A stretch of DNA of 9,650 nt from CAJUOR01 sp964596105. GTDB taxonomy: Bacteria > Bacillota_I > Bacilli_A > Erysipelotrichales > Coprobacillaceae. The notes under the pieces were generated by a model, which worked only from the letters and a program-made list of their open reading frames with translations, did no database searches and was not told where the DNA came from. A program made the translations under genes and the position numbers. Shown piece by piece: positions 1-7,013 of the stretch; position 1 is the first letter of the stretch, and each line of letters opens with the position of its first letter. The stretch lies in NCBI GenBank assembly GCA_964596105.1, contig CAZQRT010000051.1, positions 1-9,650 of the forward strand, written 5' to 3'.

Positions 1-812
1 AAACGAGTCAATCATGTACTGGATATACCTTGAAACCAGAGCCGGATTGACTTTTTCATTTTTAATACTGGTCAGGTATTGGCGATGTTTGCCGGGTTCG
101 TCAAAGAACTGATCTGAGAAGCAAGAAAATCCAGAATATCCTCCAGGAGATCTTCTCGCGCGATGGCGTTGCGTTCCACAATATCCTTGATATACAGTTC
201 CTGATAAAGATTTGTGAGATAAGTTTTTTTATCCCTCTCATCGTTTAAGGCTGTAATCCTTGGCATCCCGCCGTAAAGCATATACTCCTCTAACGCTCCT
301 CGCTCATCACCGCCCACAGCCGAATAAAACTCGTGGAAGGAAAGCGGATAGACATGGATTTGTGATGCTCTGCCGCGAAATTCTGTGGCGATATCACTGG
401 ACAGTCCTTTGGAATTACTGCCCGTAACAAATATTTCCAGATTCTCATATGCTTTCAATTCGTTCAACATATCTACAATGGTGACCTCGATGCCGCCATT
501 TTCCTGATCGACAACGCTATTTGTCAGCTGTACTTCGTCGATAAAGAGGAAATAGTTTTTTTGATTCGCTGTGACGATGGACTCCACATATTCGCATAAG
601 ACAACGGGATTTCTAAATTTGTCATAGCGGCGCTGGTCAAGCGCGATTTTTATAATCTGCTCATCATTTACCCCGTGGTCAATCAGATAATGATAGAAAA
701 GGTCAAAGAGAAGCACAGATTTTCCACAGCACTTGATGCCGGTGATGACCTTAATTTCACCGTTACCCATCCTTCGGACAAGCTCATTCAGATAAAAATC
801 TCTGTCAATCAT
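1..812 (-). pseudogene. AAA_14/DUF4143-type ATPase, frameshifted, 3' end outside window
   Basis: A P-loop ATPase of the widespread AAA_14 + DUF4143 group, whose cellular role is poorly known (often treated as a DNA- or defence-associated ATPase). From the ATG at 812 the protein shows Walker A GIKCCGKS (residues 25-32), Walker B FLFIDEVQ (88-95), a sensor-like TGSNS (130-134), an FRGR arginine motif (145-148) and YGGMP (180-184) leading into the DUF4143-like part. The start at 812 is preferred over an in-frame ATG at 848 because GAGGTG lies just upstream of it. The frame stops at 72-74 after residue 246 (ending NIANT). Moving by one base, the next frame reads on without a stop to the window edge as LTSIKNEKVNPALVSRYIQY and so on, which fits the family's continuation. 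One base has therefore been lost near 74-78. It could be a true pseudogene or a draft sequencing error in a short C run. Family call is confident; breakage is seen directly. Confidence 0.85.
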
Positions 813-828
813 GATGATCACCTCAAAC

Positions 829-848
829 TTGCGTCGTAACGGACGCAA
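829..848. repeat. Perfect 7-bp inverted repeat, operator-like
   Basis: TTGCGTC (829-835), six-base spacer GTAACG, then GACGCAA (842-848). It lies between the candidate -10 box of the AAA gene and its ribosome site, just after the expected transcription start. This is where a repressor operator or a leader hairpin would sit. No regulator gene is visible nearby. Confidence 0.5.
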
Positions 849-859
849 CTTTTAGATAT

Positions 860-865
860 AGTATA
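860..865 (-). promoter_or_regulatory. Candidate -10 box for the AAA ATPase gene
   Basis: TATACT on the minus strand, about 48 bases upstream of the start at 812. The -35 position, about 17 bases further upstream, reads GATGAA and is a poor match, so the promoter is either weak or activator-dependent. That -35 position falls inside the left arm of the inverted repeat at 883-926. Prediction by eye only. Confidence 0.35.
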
Positions 866-882
866 ACAAAAAGAGCACAGCT

Positions 883-926
883 TTCATCGTAAAGTTGTGA
901 CGGATTTGACATAACTTTGCGATGAA
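883..926. repeat. 14-bp inverted repeat with one mismatch
   Basis: Left arm TTCATCGTAAAGTT (883-896) and right arm AACTTTGCGATGAA (913-926) pair at 13 of 14 positions; the exception (890/919) would be a T-G wobble. The spacer is 16 bases, and its ends allow a few more pairs. No T-run follows, so it is not a standard terminator. It lies between the divergent AAA and transposase genes. It could be a regulator site overlapping the AAA promoter, a hairpin RNA, or part of the insertion sequence left end; nothing visible decides among these. Confidence 0.6.
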
Positions 927-1041
927 TTCACCTGCCGGACAATGTCTGTTCATGGACATTTTTATATTCTCCTCAAATCCTTGCGCTTTTTATCTTTATA
1001 TGCCATATTAATGGCGTCAATATGTTTTTGGAGGTGGTCAC

Positions 1042-2628
1042 ATGGCCTTCTATCTTAAGAAAACCAGGCAAAAAGGCCGCACTTATCTTTCTATTGATGA
1101 AAGCTTCTACAGCCATGATAAGAAGGGTACCGCGCACCGCTGCTATCAGTCCCTCGGTTCCGTGGAAACCTGGCAGAAGAAAGGTATCGCGGATCCGATC
1201 GCTCATTTTCAAAAACAGGTTGACGCTTTGAACCGCGAACGGGCCGAACAGGGCGTTCCGAAAATTTCCAGTGTTTCTCCCACCCGCTGTCTGGGCTATT
1301 TTCCTTTGAAAGCCTTGATGGAAAAACTGAGAATCAAAAAATATGTGGACTATTTCAAGCAGTCCAATGATTTTCAGTTTGACCTCTACGAAATGCTTTC
1401 CTCCCTTGTCTATGCCTGTGCTGTCCATCCCTGCGGCAGTTTACACACATTCCATGAGGAGCTGCCAAACCTGTTTGAACCCGTTCATTACTCCAGAGAC
1501 CAGCTTCTTGACGGGCTTTCCTTTATGGGAAACGAATACCAGAAGTTCGTCGAGATCTTCACGGTTCAAACCCTGAAGGTTTTCGGACTTGACACATCCC
1601 ACACATATTTTGACAGCATCGACTTTTATTTTGATATCGATCAGGAAGATGAATTCTGCCATCAAGATCCTGTCACCGGTATCGGAGTGCTGCAGGACAG
1701 AAATCAGATTCCTGCCGGTATGGAGATAAAATGCGGTGATATGTCAGAAAAACCAGTGATGAAAGATGTCACCATCAAACAGCGTTATGACGTGACCGGA
1801 CGAACTATCCATGTGAACCCGGATATTGTTCCCTTTAAAAACAATCAGGACGGATATCTCTACTTTAAGCCGGTTACGGAACTTTCGGAAAAGGAACTGG
1901 ACTTTAAAGAGATACGAGATAAACAGGGAAATCTTTTGTACCGCTGCAAATCCCGTGTTGATGATTTTCCGTACATCATCAAACAAAACGGTAAAGAAGA
2001 GACCGTGATCTTAAAAGAAAAGCGGATGCTCATCTGCGATCCCTTTCTGGCCGCAAAGAAACGTTATGAAATCCATCGCGCGGTAGAGAAGGCTAAAGCG
2101 CTGATCATGGCCGGGGCGGATCAGATGGAATATGGGGAGTGCGGGAAATATGTCAGCTTTACTGATCAGGCCGGAATCAATCAGGAAGCGGTTGACAAAG
2201 ACCTGAAATCTGCCGGATACAGCCTGCTTGTAACCTCAGAGATCAAGATGAGCGACCGGGATCTGTATGATACTTGTCAAAATATTTGGCTTATCGAGGA
2301 AACCTTCAAGATCATGAAATCCGACCTGGACAATAGCCCTGTCTTCTGTCATAAAGAAGAAACGATCAAGGGACACTTTCTCATCTGTTACATCACGGTC
2401 CTTTTGGAGCGGTTATTCCAGTTCAAAATACTTGATAACCAGTATTCCGCTTCGGAAATAAGCCGGTTGTTTAATGAGTTCAAAGTGACCAGAGGGGAAA
2501 CCAAATATATCAACACAACAACATCCAGTGATATCCTGTCTGATATGGCAGAGAAATATCACCTTCCCCTGACTAGCCGCTTTCTGTCGGAAACGCAGAT
2601 TCATTCCATATTGAAATGCAAGCTTTAA
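1042..2628 (+). CDS. IS1634-family transposase, possibly inactive
   Basis: A 528-residue DDE (IS4-superfamily) transposase that would cut and join the insertion sequence ends. The start follows GGAGG (1030-1034) at good spacing. Family traits include the N-terminal FYLKKTRQKGRTYLSI (3-18), LGYFPLK (84-90), TYFDSIDFYFDI (188-199) with likely first Asp D191, TGRTIHV (252-258), LLVTSEIKM (395-403), IEETFKIMKS (418-427) with likely catalytic Glu E419, and the conserved C-terminal PLTSRFL (509-515). Odd points, judged from memory of relatives: it is shorter than the usual 550-600 residues. The ADKGLN-type motif expected right after TGRTI-V, holding the second Asp, is absent, and the text goes straight to NPDIVPFKNNQDGY. 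The WRIEE motif reads WLIEE (416-420). Reading frame is intact throughout. A weak promoter may be TTGCGC (981-986) with CATATT (1004-1009). Family call is secure; inactivity is inferred. Confidence 0.88.
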   Translation: MAFYLKKTRQKGRTYLSIDESFYSHDKKGTAHRCYQSLGSVETWQKKGIADPIAHFQKQVDALNRERAEQGVPKISSVSPTRCLGYFPLKALMEKLRIKKYVDYFKQSNDFQFDLYEMLSSLVYACAVHPCGSLHTFHEELPNLFEPVHYSRDQLLDGLSFMGNEYQKFVEIFTVQTLKVFGLDTSHTYFDSIDFYFDIDQEDEFCHQDPVTGIGVLQDRNQIPAGMEIKCGDMSEKPVMKDVTIKQRYDVTGRTIHVNPDIVPFKNNQDGYLYFKPVTELSEKELDFKEIRDKQGNLLYRCKSRVDDFPYIIKQNGKEETVILKEKRMLICDPFLAAKKRYEIHRAVEKAKALIMAGADQMEYGECGKYVSFTDQAGINQEAVDKDLKSAGYSLLVTSEIKMSDRDLYDTCQNIWLIEETFKIMKSDLDNSPVFCHKEETIKGHFLICYITVLLERLFQFKILDNQYSASEISRLFNEFKVTRGETKYINTTTSSDILSDMAEKYHLPLTSRFLSETQIHSILKCKL

Positions 2629-2645
2629 TCAGGGCAAAATAATAG

Positions 2646-2673
2646 CTGCTGCCAGTACCGGCAGCAGTTTTTT
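2646..2673 (+). terminator. Intrinsic terminator after the transposase
   Basis: A perfect 8-bp GC-rich stem, CTGCTGCC (2646-2653) and GGCAGCAG (2660-2667), with a six-base loop AGTACC, is followed directly by six T (2668-2673). It lies 17 bases after the transposase stop codon and matches a classic rho-independent terminator. Confidence 0.85.
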
Positions 2674-2682
2674 ACGCTATTT

Positions 2683-2782
2683 NNNNNNNNNNNNNNNNNN
2701 NNNNNNNNNNNNNNNNNNNNNNNNNNNNNNNNNNNNNNNNNNNNNNNNNNNNNNNNNNNNNNNNNNNNNNNNNNNNNNNNNN
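2683..2782. other. Assembly gap (100 N)
   Basis: Exactly 100 undetermined bases, the usual placeholder for a gap of unknown size. It separates the insertion sequence from the membrane-protein gene, so these may not be true neighbours at this distance. It may hide the right end of the insertion sequence. Confidence 0.97.
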
Positions 2783-2786
2783 TTTA

Positions 2787-3608
2787 TTAAAAGAAGTTAA
2801 ACAGGACGAAACTGAGAATTGCGATCGCGACTGCCGGCGGGTCAATGTGGGTTTCACAATCCGTATTGCACACGGCCGCGAACAGGAAAAAGATAACTTG
2901 CGCCAGCACGCCAAATAAGACGCTGATCCATAAATTGCCGGTAACCATGGCCGCGTAACCGGTCACCAGGGTGATATGGTGGGTAGAAGGGAAACCGGAA
3001 TCGGTAAAAGAGAAGATCAGCGATAAGGCGCTGATGGAAAAGCCAATCGTGTAGAGCTTGGTTTTTAAAGCGAAATAAGCCATGGCAAAACTGATGCAGA
3101 CGGTGAAAAGCAGCTGGTAGGATAACGCGTACCAGTCCGGATACTTTAAACGCCGCAAGTTATTGCGGTTGATATAATGATCCTTATCCGCCAGTAAAAG
3201 ACGCGCGACCACCTGCACCAGGACGACCGAAAGCGAACCGACATCCATATTCAAGCCGATTTTGTTCGCGTAGAAGTAAATGGCATATCCGGCCAGGCCG
3301 GCAATTCCGCCCGAGATCAGGATCAGCGGATCATTCGTGAAGGCGAGACTGCGGTAGGTTTCGATGCCGCGAATGTCATACTTTTTGCTGGCGACAGCCG
3401 TGGCGACAGCGGCCCCGTTAAAGATGATACAAGGCAGAAAGAAATGGTTTAAAACCACATCATTTAAAAACGTCGCGTCGGCTCCGGCATGCTGCAAAAG
3501 CGCGACCAGAATGCCGATAAATCCGGTGGCAATAAAGGTTTGCGTGCCACCGATAATCGTTCCCGCGCAACCCGCGATAAAGGCTAAAACAGCGCTCTCC
3601 AGACTCAT
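2787..3608 (-). CDS. Polytopic membrane protein of unknown function, DUF7973-like
   Basis: A 273-residue integral membrane protein with about eight to ten hydrophobic segments and almost no soluble domain. Conserved-looking motifs are GTIIGGTQTF near the N terminus, TNDPLILISGGIAGLAGY in the first half, FPSTHHITLVTGYAA in the second half and THIDPPAVAIA close to the C terminus. From memory, the THH and THIDPP motifs resemble the DUF7973 family, whose function is not known. The His, Asp and Pro residues set among membrane segments suggest a transport or channel-like role, but no substrate can be named. The ATG at 3608 is chosen because AAAAGGA sits 10 bases upstream. An ATG at 3614 is too close to that site, and one at 3650 lies upstream of the TATAAT box. 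The gene is transcribed away from msrA. Its 3' end lies five bases from the N gap, so any terminator is hidden. Confidence 0.75.
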   Translation of the reverse strand: MSLESAVLAFIAGCAGTIIGGTQTFIATGFIGILVALLQHAGADATFLNDVVLNHFFLPCIIFNGAAVATAVASKKYDIRGIETYRSLAFTNDPLILISGGIAGLAGYAIYFYANKIGLNMDVGSLSVVLVQVVARLLLADKDHYINRNNLRRLKYPDWYALSYQLLFTVCISFAMAYFALKTKLYTIGFSISALSLIFSFTDSGFPSTHHITLVTGYAAMVTGNLWISVLFGVLAQVIFFLFAAVCNTDCETHIDPPAVAIAILSFVLFNFF

Positions 3609-3629
3609 ATCCATCACATCCTTTTTTCT

Positions 3630-3635
3630 ATTATA
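3630..3635 (-). promoter_or_regulatory. -10 box for the membrane-protein gene
   Basis: Perfect TATAAT on the minus strand, 22-27 bases before the chosen start at 3608. The -35 region (TGTTCT-like) is weak. Expected transcription start is near 3623, giving a leader of only about 15 bases. The box excludes the upstream ATG at 3650 as the start. Confidence 0.5.
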
Positions 3636-3666
3636 TCGGATCGCGCGCATAAAGAACAGCTAAAGC

Positions 3667-3695
3667 GTGACTTATTTTCCTGAAGCGTGTATGAT
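3667..3695 (+). promoter_or_regulatory. Promoter of the msrA operon
   Basis: GTGACT (3667-3672), 17-base spacer, TATGAT (3690-3695). Four of six -35 positions and five of six -10 positions match the main sigma consensus. Expected transcription start is near 3702, right at the ribosome site, so the leader is very short. It lies back to back with the divergent promoter at 3630-3635. Confidence 0.5.
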
Positions 3696-3716
3696 GTAAG
3701 TAAAGGAGGAAGCGTC

Positions 3717-4211
3717 ATGAAGGAGATTTATCTGGCCGGCGGCTGCTTTTGGGGCGTACAAAAGTACTTTGATCAGTTTGCCGGCATTCTCAAAACCACA
3801 GTCGGTTACGCCAACGGCAAGACCGCGAATCCCGTCTACGCGGATGTGAAAAAAGGCCTCACCGGCCACAGCGAAACCGTCAAAATCAGCTACGACGAAA
3901 CCGTCATCACGCTCAAAGAGATTCTCGACGCCTATTTTCTGGTCATCGATCCTTGCGCGATCAATCACCAGGGCGAAGATATTGGCATCTCTTACCGGAC
4001 CGGCATTTATTACACCGATGAGAAGGACCTGCCCGTCATCCAGCACCGCATGCGAGAAGAACAGAAAAAATATCCGAAGCCTCTCGCGGTGGAAGTGGAA
4101 AAGCTGGAAAACTTTTATGATGCCGAAGACTACCATCAGAAATATCTGGAGAAAAATCCCGGCGGCTACTGTCATATTCCCGCGCAAATGTTTCATCTTA
4201 AGGAGAACTAA
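3717..4211 (+). CDS. msrA: Peptide-methionine (S)-S-oxide reductase MsrA
   Basis: Reduces the S-form of methionine sulfoxide in oxidised proteins and free methionine, normally in the cytoplasm with thioredoxin as donor. The 164-residue length is normal for a single-domain MsrA. Visible family motifs are the active site GGCFWG (8-13, catalytic Cys10), GYANG (30-34), GHSETV (50-55), INHQGEDIG (82-90) and the C-terminal DAEDYHQKYLEKNPGGYC (135-152). Other cysteines are Cys80 and Cys152; Cys152 is the better placed resolving candidate. The start at 3717 follows AAAGGAGGA (3702-3710); an upstream in-frame ATG at 3687 lies in the promoter. There is no MsrB domain fused and none nearby. It is first in a four-gene run and stops two bases before the lipoprotein start, implying co-transcription. 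The MsrA has no signal peptide, although its operon partners act at or outside the membrane. Confidence 0.95.
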   Translation: MKEIYLAGGCFWGVQKYFDQFAGILKTTVGYANGKTANPVYADVKKGLTGHSETVKISYDETVITLKEILDAYFLVIDPCAINHQGEDIGISYRTGIYYTDEKDLPVIQHRMREEQKKYPKPLAVEVEKLENFYDAEDYHQKYLEKNPGGYCHIPAQMFHLKEN

Positions 4212-4213
4212 AC

Positions 4214-4666
4214 ATGAAAAAACTCTTACTGGCGATGTTATTAGCCTTTAATTTATGCGCCTGCGCAAACAAGCAGGAAAACGTCGATTTACCTTTGAAT
4301 GAAGTCATGGATCAGCTTTACAGCGATGTCGCTGATCTCCCGCAGCTCGACCGCGTCACCCTGACCGAAGAAAATCAGGGAATGTATATCGGGGAAGCGG
4401 ATATTCAGTACCAGGAAGCCATGGCCAGCGAGCCTTTGATCAACGCCATCGCGCACTCGGTGATCTTAATACGCCTTGAGGAAGACAGCGATGTCGAAGC
4501 AGCCAAAGAAGAGCTCAAAGCCAGCATCAATCCCCGCAAGTGGATTTGTGTCTGGGTTGAGGACGAGGATGTCATCATCGATAATAAGGGCAACTTAATT
4601 GTCGTGATCATCGTGGCTGAACCGGAAATCCGGCAGGCCATCGCGGATCATTTCGCCGCCTTGTAA
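4214..4666 (+). CDS. Small lipoprotein, DUF4358-like
   Basis: A 150-residue predicted lipoprotein. The N terminus has Lys2-Lys3, a hydrophobic core and a lipobox LCAC (14-17) with Cys17 as the lipidated residue, so it should be anchored on the outer face of the membrane. The mature part is acidic. The pattern of an alpha/beta domain ending in a conserved KWICVWVED then NKGNLIVVIIV stretch (about 115-137) resembles, from memory, DUF4358 proteins, which often neighbour MBOAT and DHHW genes in Bacillota. Biochemical function is unknown; an accessory role in surface polymer acylation is inferred from context. Its ribosome site AAGGAG (4200-4205) lies inside the end of msrA. Its stop is two bases from the MBOAT start. 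Confidence 0.75.
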   Translation: MKKLLLAMLLAFNLCACANKQENVDLPLNEVMDQLYSDVADLPQLDRVTLTEENQGMYIGEADIQYQEAMASEPLINAIAHSVILIRLEEDSDVEAAKEELKASINPRKWICVWVEDEDVIIDNKGNLIVVIIVAEPEIRQAIADHFAAL

Positions 4667-4668
4667 CC

Positions 4669-5967
4669 ATGGTTTTCAGCAGCCTGGTTTTTCTGTTCTG
4701 GTTCTTTCCGGCGCTATTTCTCTGCTACGCGCTTCTGCCCTTTAAAAGAACCGTTCTGCTTGTTTTCAGCATCCTCTTCTACGCCGCCGGAGAACCAGTC
4801 ATGGTTTTGGGACTTTTACTCAGCAGTGTCGTCAACTATTACTGTTCCACCATCATCGAAAAAAAGCATGTTTTTCTGATCGGCATCATTTTCAATATCG
4901 CTTTTTTAGGCTGGTTTAAATATGCCGGCTTTGTGGCCGAAAACTTAAAACTTCTATTCGGGGATATCATCCCCGCGCTTCATGTCACACTGCCCATCGG
5001 CATCAGTTTTTATACCTTTCAGGCCATGAGCTATCTGATCGATGTGCACCGCGGCGATGGTGAGAAAGCCTCCTCTTACTGGGAGTTTTTGACCTATCTG
5101 TCGCTGTTTCCCCAGTTAATCGCGGGCCCCATCGTGCGCTATGAGGAAGTCAAAAAGGATTTCCAGCATCTCGGTTTAAACTGGGAAGCGCTGGCGCAAG
5201 GCATCGAGCGCTTCATCATCGGCCTGGCGAAAAAAGTCCTCTTCAGTAATGTCCTGGGCCTAGCGATCACGAAATTAAGCGGCCAGTCGGTCATCTCTTA
5301 CTGGCTGGAGGCCGTTTATTTCATGCTTCAGATCTACTTTGACTTTTCCGGATACAGCGACATGGCCATCGGCCTGGGGCTCATGCTGGGATTTCACTTC
5401 CCGGAAAACTTTCAGCATCCCTATCTATCCAAGACAGTAACGGAATTCTGGCGGCGCTGGCACATGACCCTGTCAAGATGGTTTCGCGATTATGTCTACA
5501 TTCCTTTGGGCGGCAACCGCCAGCATCCGATCCGCAATCTTTTGATTGTCTGGGCATTAACCGGGTTATGGCATGGCGCCGCCTGGAACTTTGTCATCTG
5601 GGGCATGTATTTTGGCGTCATTTTGATCATCGAAAAGAAATTCCTTTTAAAAAATCTGGAAAAGCACCCGCTGCTCGGCCATCTTTATACCTTGTTTATC
5701 GTTCTGATTTCCTTTGTGATCTTTGAGAACGCCTCCGCTTTCCCTTACATGTTCGGATTCAAAGCTTTGCCGCTGGTGAATGCCAATGATCTTTTCTATT
5801 TCAAGGATTATTTCTTTGTGACGGTGCTGGCCGCGATCTGCTGTCTGCCTGTCTATGATAAGCTTCCTAAAGTGATCAGACCTTATTTACTGATCGCGCT
5901 TTTGATCATCAGCATCGCTTTTCTGATTGATGAGTCCTACAATCCTTTCTTATATTTCCGCTTTTAG
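4669..5967 (+). CDS. MBOAT family O-acyltransferase (AlgI/DltB-like)
   Basis: A 432-residue multi-pass membrane O-acyltransferase. Members such as AlgI and DltB take an acyl group from a cytoplasmic donor and pass it across the membrane for attachment to a surface polymer. Sequence marks are the N-terminal MVFSSLVFLFWFFP typical of this branch, SFYTFQAMSYLIDVHRG (113-129), FPQLIAGPIVRY (147-158), QIYFDFSGYSDMAIG (221-235), EFWRRWHMTLSRWFRDYVYI (259-278) with His265, and LTGLWHGAAWNF (298-309) with His302, the family's catalytic His. It is somewhat shorter than the usual 450-500 residues, with compact C-terminal segments. The start at 4669 is only two bases after the lipoprotein stop and lacks a clear ribosome site, pointing to translational coupling. 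Paired with the DHHW gene directly downstream, an acetyl transfer role is the best inference. The target polymer is unknown: no dlt or alginate genes are present. Confidence 0.93.
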   Translation: MVFSSLVFLFWFFPALFLCYALLPFKRTVLLVFSILFYAAGEPVMVLGLLLSSVVNYYCSTIIEKKHVFLIGIIFNIAFLGWFKYAGFVAENLKLLFGDIIPALHVTLPIGISFYTFQAMSYLIDVHRGDGEKASSYWEFLTYLSLFPQLIAGPIVRYEEVKKDFQHLGLNWEALAQGIERFIIGLAKKVLFSNVLGLAITKLSGQSVISYWLEAVYFMLQIYFDFSGYSDMAIGLGLMLGFHFPENFQHPYLSKTVTEFWRRWHMTLSRWFRDYVYIPLGGNRQHPIRNLLIVWALTGLWHGAAWNFVIWGMYFGVILIIEKKFLLKNLEKHPLLGHLYTLFIVLISFVIFENASAFPYMFGFKALPLVNANDLFYFKDYFFVTVLAAICCLPVYDKLPKVIRPYLLIALLIISIAFLIDESYNPFLYFRF

Positions 5968-5976
5968 GTGAGCCAT

Positions 5977-6981
5977 ATGAAACCTTTTGTTGTGATTTTT
6001 TTCACTATCATTTTTTCTTTGTCCTTGTTAGGGTTTATCATGCCGGATCAGACCATCAGCAAAAGCGAAAGGAGAAAGCTGACCGTCAGCATGAAGCAGC
6101 CGGAAAAGTACCTGGCGGACCAGTTTCCTTTCCGGGAGCCGTTTCGGGCTATAAAGGCTTATTTCAGCTATTACGGCTTTCAGAAGCTGGAAAACAATGA
6201 TATCGTGATGAAGAAGAACGGTCTGTTTGAAATTCCGCAGTATGATTATTCAATGAAGCCTTACCGGGCTTATTTAAATACCCTCAAAGATCTGTCTAAG
6301 GGGCAGTTTCTGGTGGCTTTAATCCCTGATAAAAACAGTTACCTGGATGATGAGACTCTAAAGGGGGATCATGACAAGATTGTCGAGGAACTGAATGATT
6401 TTTCGGTTTTGGATTTAAAGGATGCCTTGAGTCTGGATGATTATTATTTCGGCGATACGCACTGGAAGCAGGAACGTTTAGAGGATGTCAGTGAAATCAT
6501 CCTGAAGGAACTCGGCATGACCATTGAAAATATTCAGTATACGCAAAAAAGCCGGGGTCCATTTGCCGGGGTTTACGGGGACCGGACTTTGATTGCCCCT
6601 GTGCAGGATGAGCTGATTTATCTTGATCAGGAGCAGTTTCAGCATATCAATGTGCATTATTACGATCAGGAACAGTATCATACCCTTTATATTGATGAGG
6701 ATCATCTTGATCCTTATGATTTCTTTTTAGGCGGGGCGCAGTCTTTGATTGAAATAGAAAACGATCAGGCCTTCACCGATCGTCATCTGATCATTTTCCG
6801 GGACTCTTTCGCTTCATCGATCATTCCTTTGTTTACGCCTTATTTTGAAAAGATCACGGTGATCGACAACCGCTATGTCGGTTCCAAGGTTTTTCTTCCT
6901 TTAGTGGATTTTGAGAACGCGGATGTTTTGGTTTTGAACAGCGATTTACTGGTGCGGCAGAGTTCGGCTTTAAGGCAGTGA
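5977..6981 (+). CDS. DHHW family SGNH-like (AlgJ/AlgX-like) protein
   Basis: A 334-residue protein with one N-terminal membrane segment (about residues 3-21), so the rest should lie outside the cytoplasm. It carries GDTHWKQE (159-166), giving the Asp160-His162 pair and the signature Trp163, and FRDSFASS (274-281) with Ser277 as the likely nucleophile. Together these form the Ser-Asp-His set of the DHHW/AlgJ/AlgX group. YDFFLGGAQSLIEI (247-260) is another typical stretch. Known relatives accept an acyl group from an MBOAT partner and place it on a polysaccharide. ATG at 5977 is preferred: AGGTGA overlaps the MBOAT stop at the right spacing. A GTG at 5968 is possible. It ends the operon; no strong terminator follows. 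It uses more T- and G-ending codons (GAT, TTT, GGG) than the genes before it. Confidence 0.9.
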   Translation: MKPFVVIFFTIIFSLSLLGFIMPDQTISKSERRKLTVSMKQPEKYLADQFPFREPFRAIKAYFSYYGFQKLENNDIVMKKNGLFEIPQYDYSMKPYRAYLNTLKDLSKGQFLVALIPDKNSYLDDETLKGDHDKIVEELNDFSVLDLKDALSLDDYYFGDTHWKQERLEDVSEIILKELGMTIENIQYTQKSRGPFAGVYGDRTLIAPVQDELIYLDQEQFQHINVHYYDQEQYHTLYIDEDHLDPYDFFLGGAQSLIEIENDQAFTDRHLIIFRDSFASSIIPLFTPYFEKITVIDNRYVGSKVFLPLVDFENADVLVLNSDLLVRQSSALRQ

Positions 6982-7013
6982 AAAAAGCCGGATAACGGCG
7001 GCAGAAGTTCATA

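Larger units (their letters stand above)
1042..2682 (+). mobile_element. Insertion sequence of IS1634 type, ends not resolved
   Basis: The transposase gene and its downstream terminator mark an insertion sequence, but no terminal inverted repeats or target duplication could be identified by eye. The 54 bases after the gene show no clear inverted match to the 849-1041 region, and the right end may lie in the N gap starting at 2683. A gap right beside a transposase is typical of assemblies broken by a multicopy element. Limits given here are the minimal supported span. Confidence 0.5.

Noticed and set aside
941..960. AATGTC/GACATT 6-bp inverted repeat upstream of the transposase
   Set aside because: Short and AT-rich, expected by chance; the following T-run is not preceded by a GC stem, so it is not a convincing terminator.
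973..1428. Minus-strand 151-codon open frame opposite the transposase start
   Set aside because: Shadow of the transposase in another frame, with no family motifs and no sensible start.
2629..2682. Search for the right terminal inverted repeat of the insertion sequence
   Set aside because: No stretch matched the reverse complement of the 849-1041 region by eye; the end may be in the N gap.
3672..4196. Minus-strand 174-codon open frame covering msrA
   Set aside because: The plus strand carries clear MsrA motifs across the same bases; this is a shadow.
6987..6999. GCCG-GATAA-CGGC hairpin after the DHHW gene
   Set aside because: Only four base pairs and no T-run on the plus strand. On the minus strand six T follow it, but no minus-strand gene ends there.
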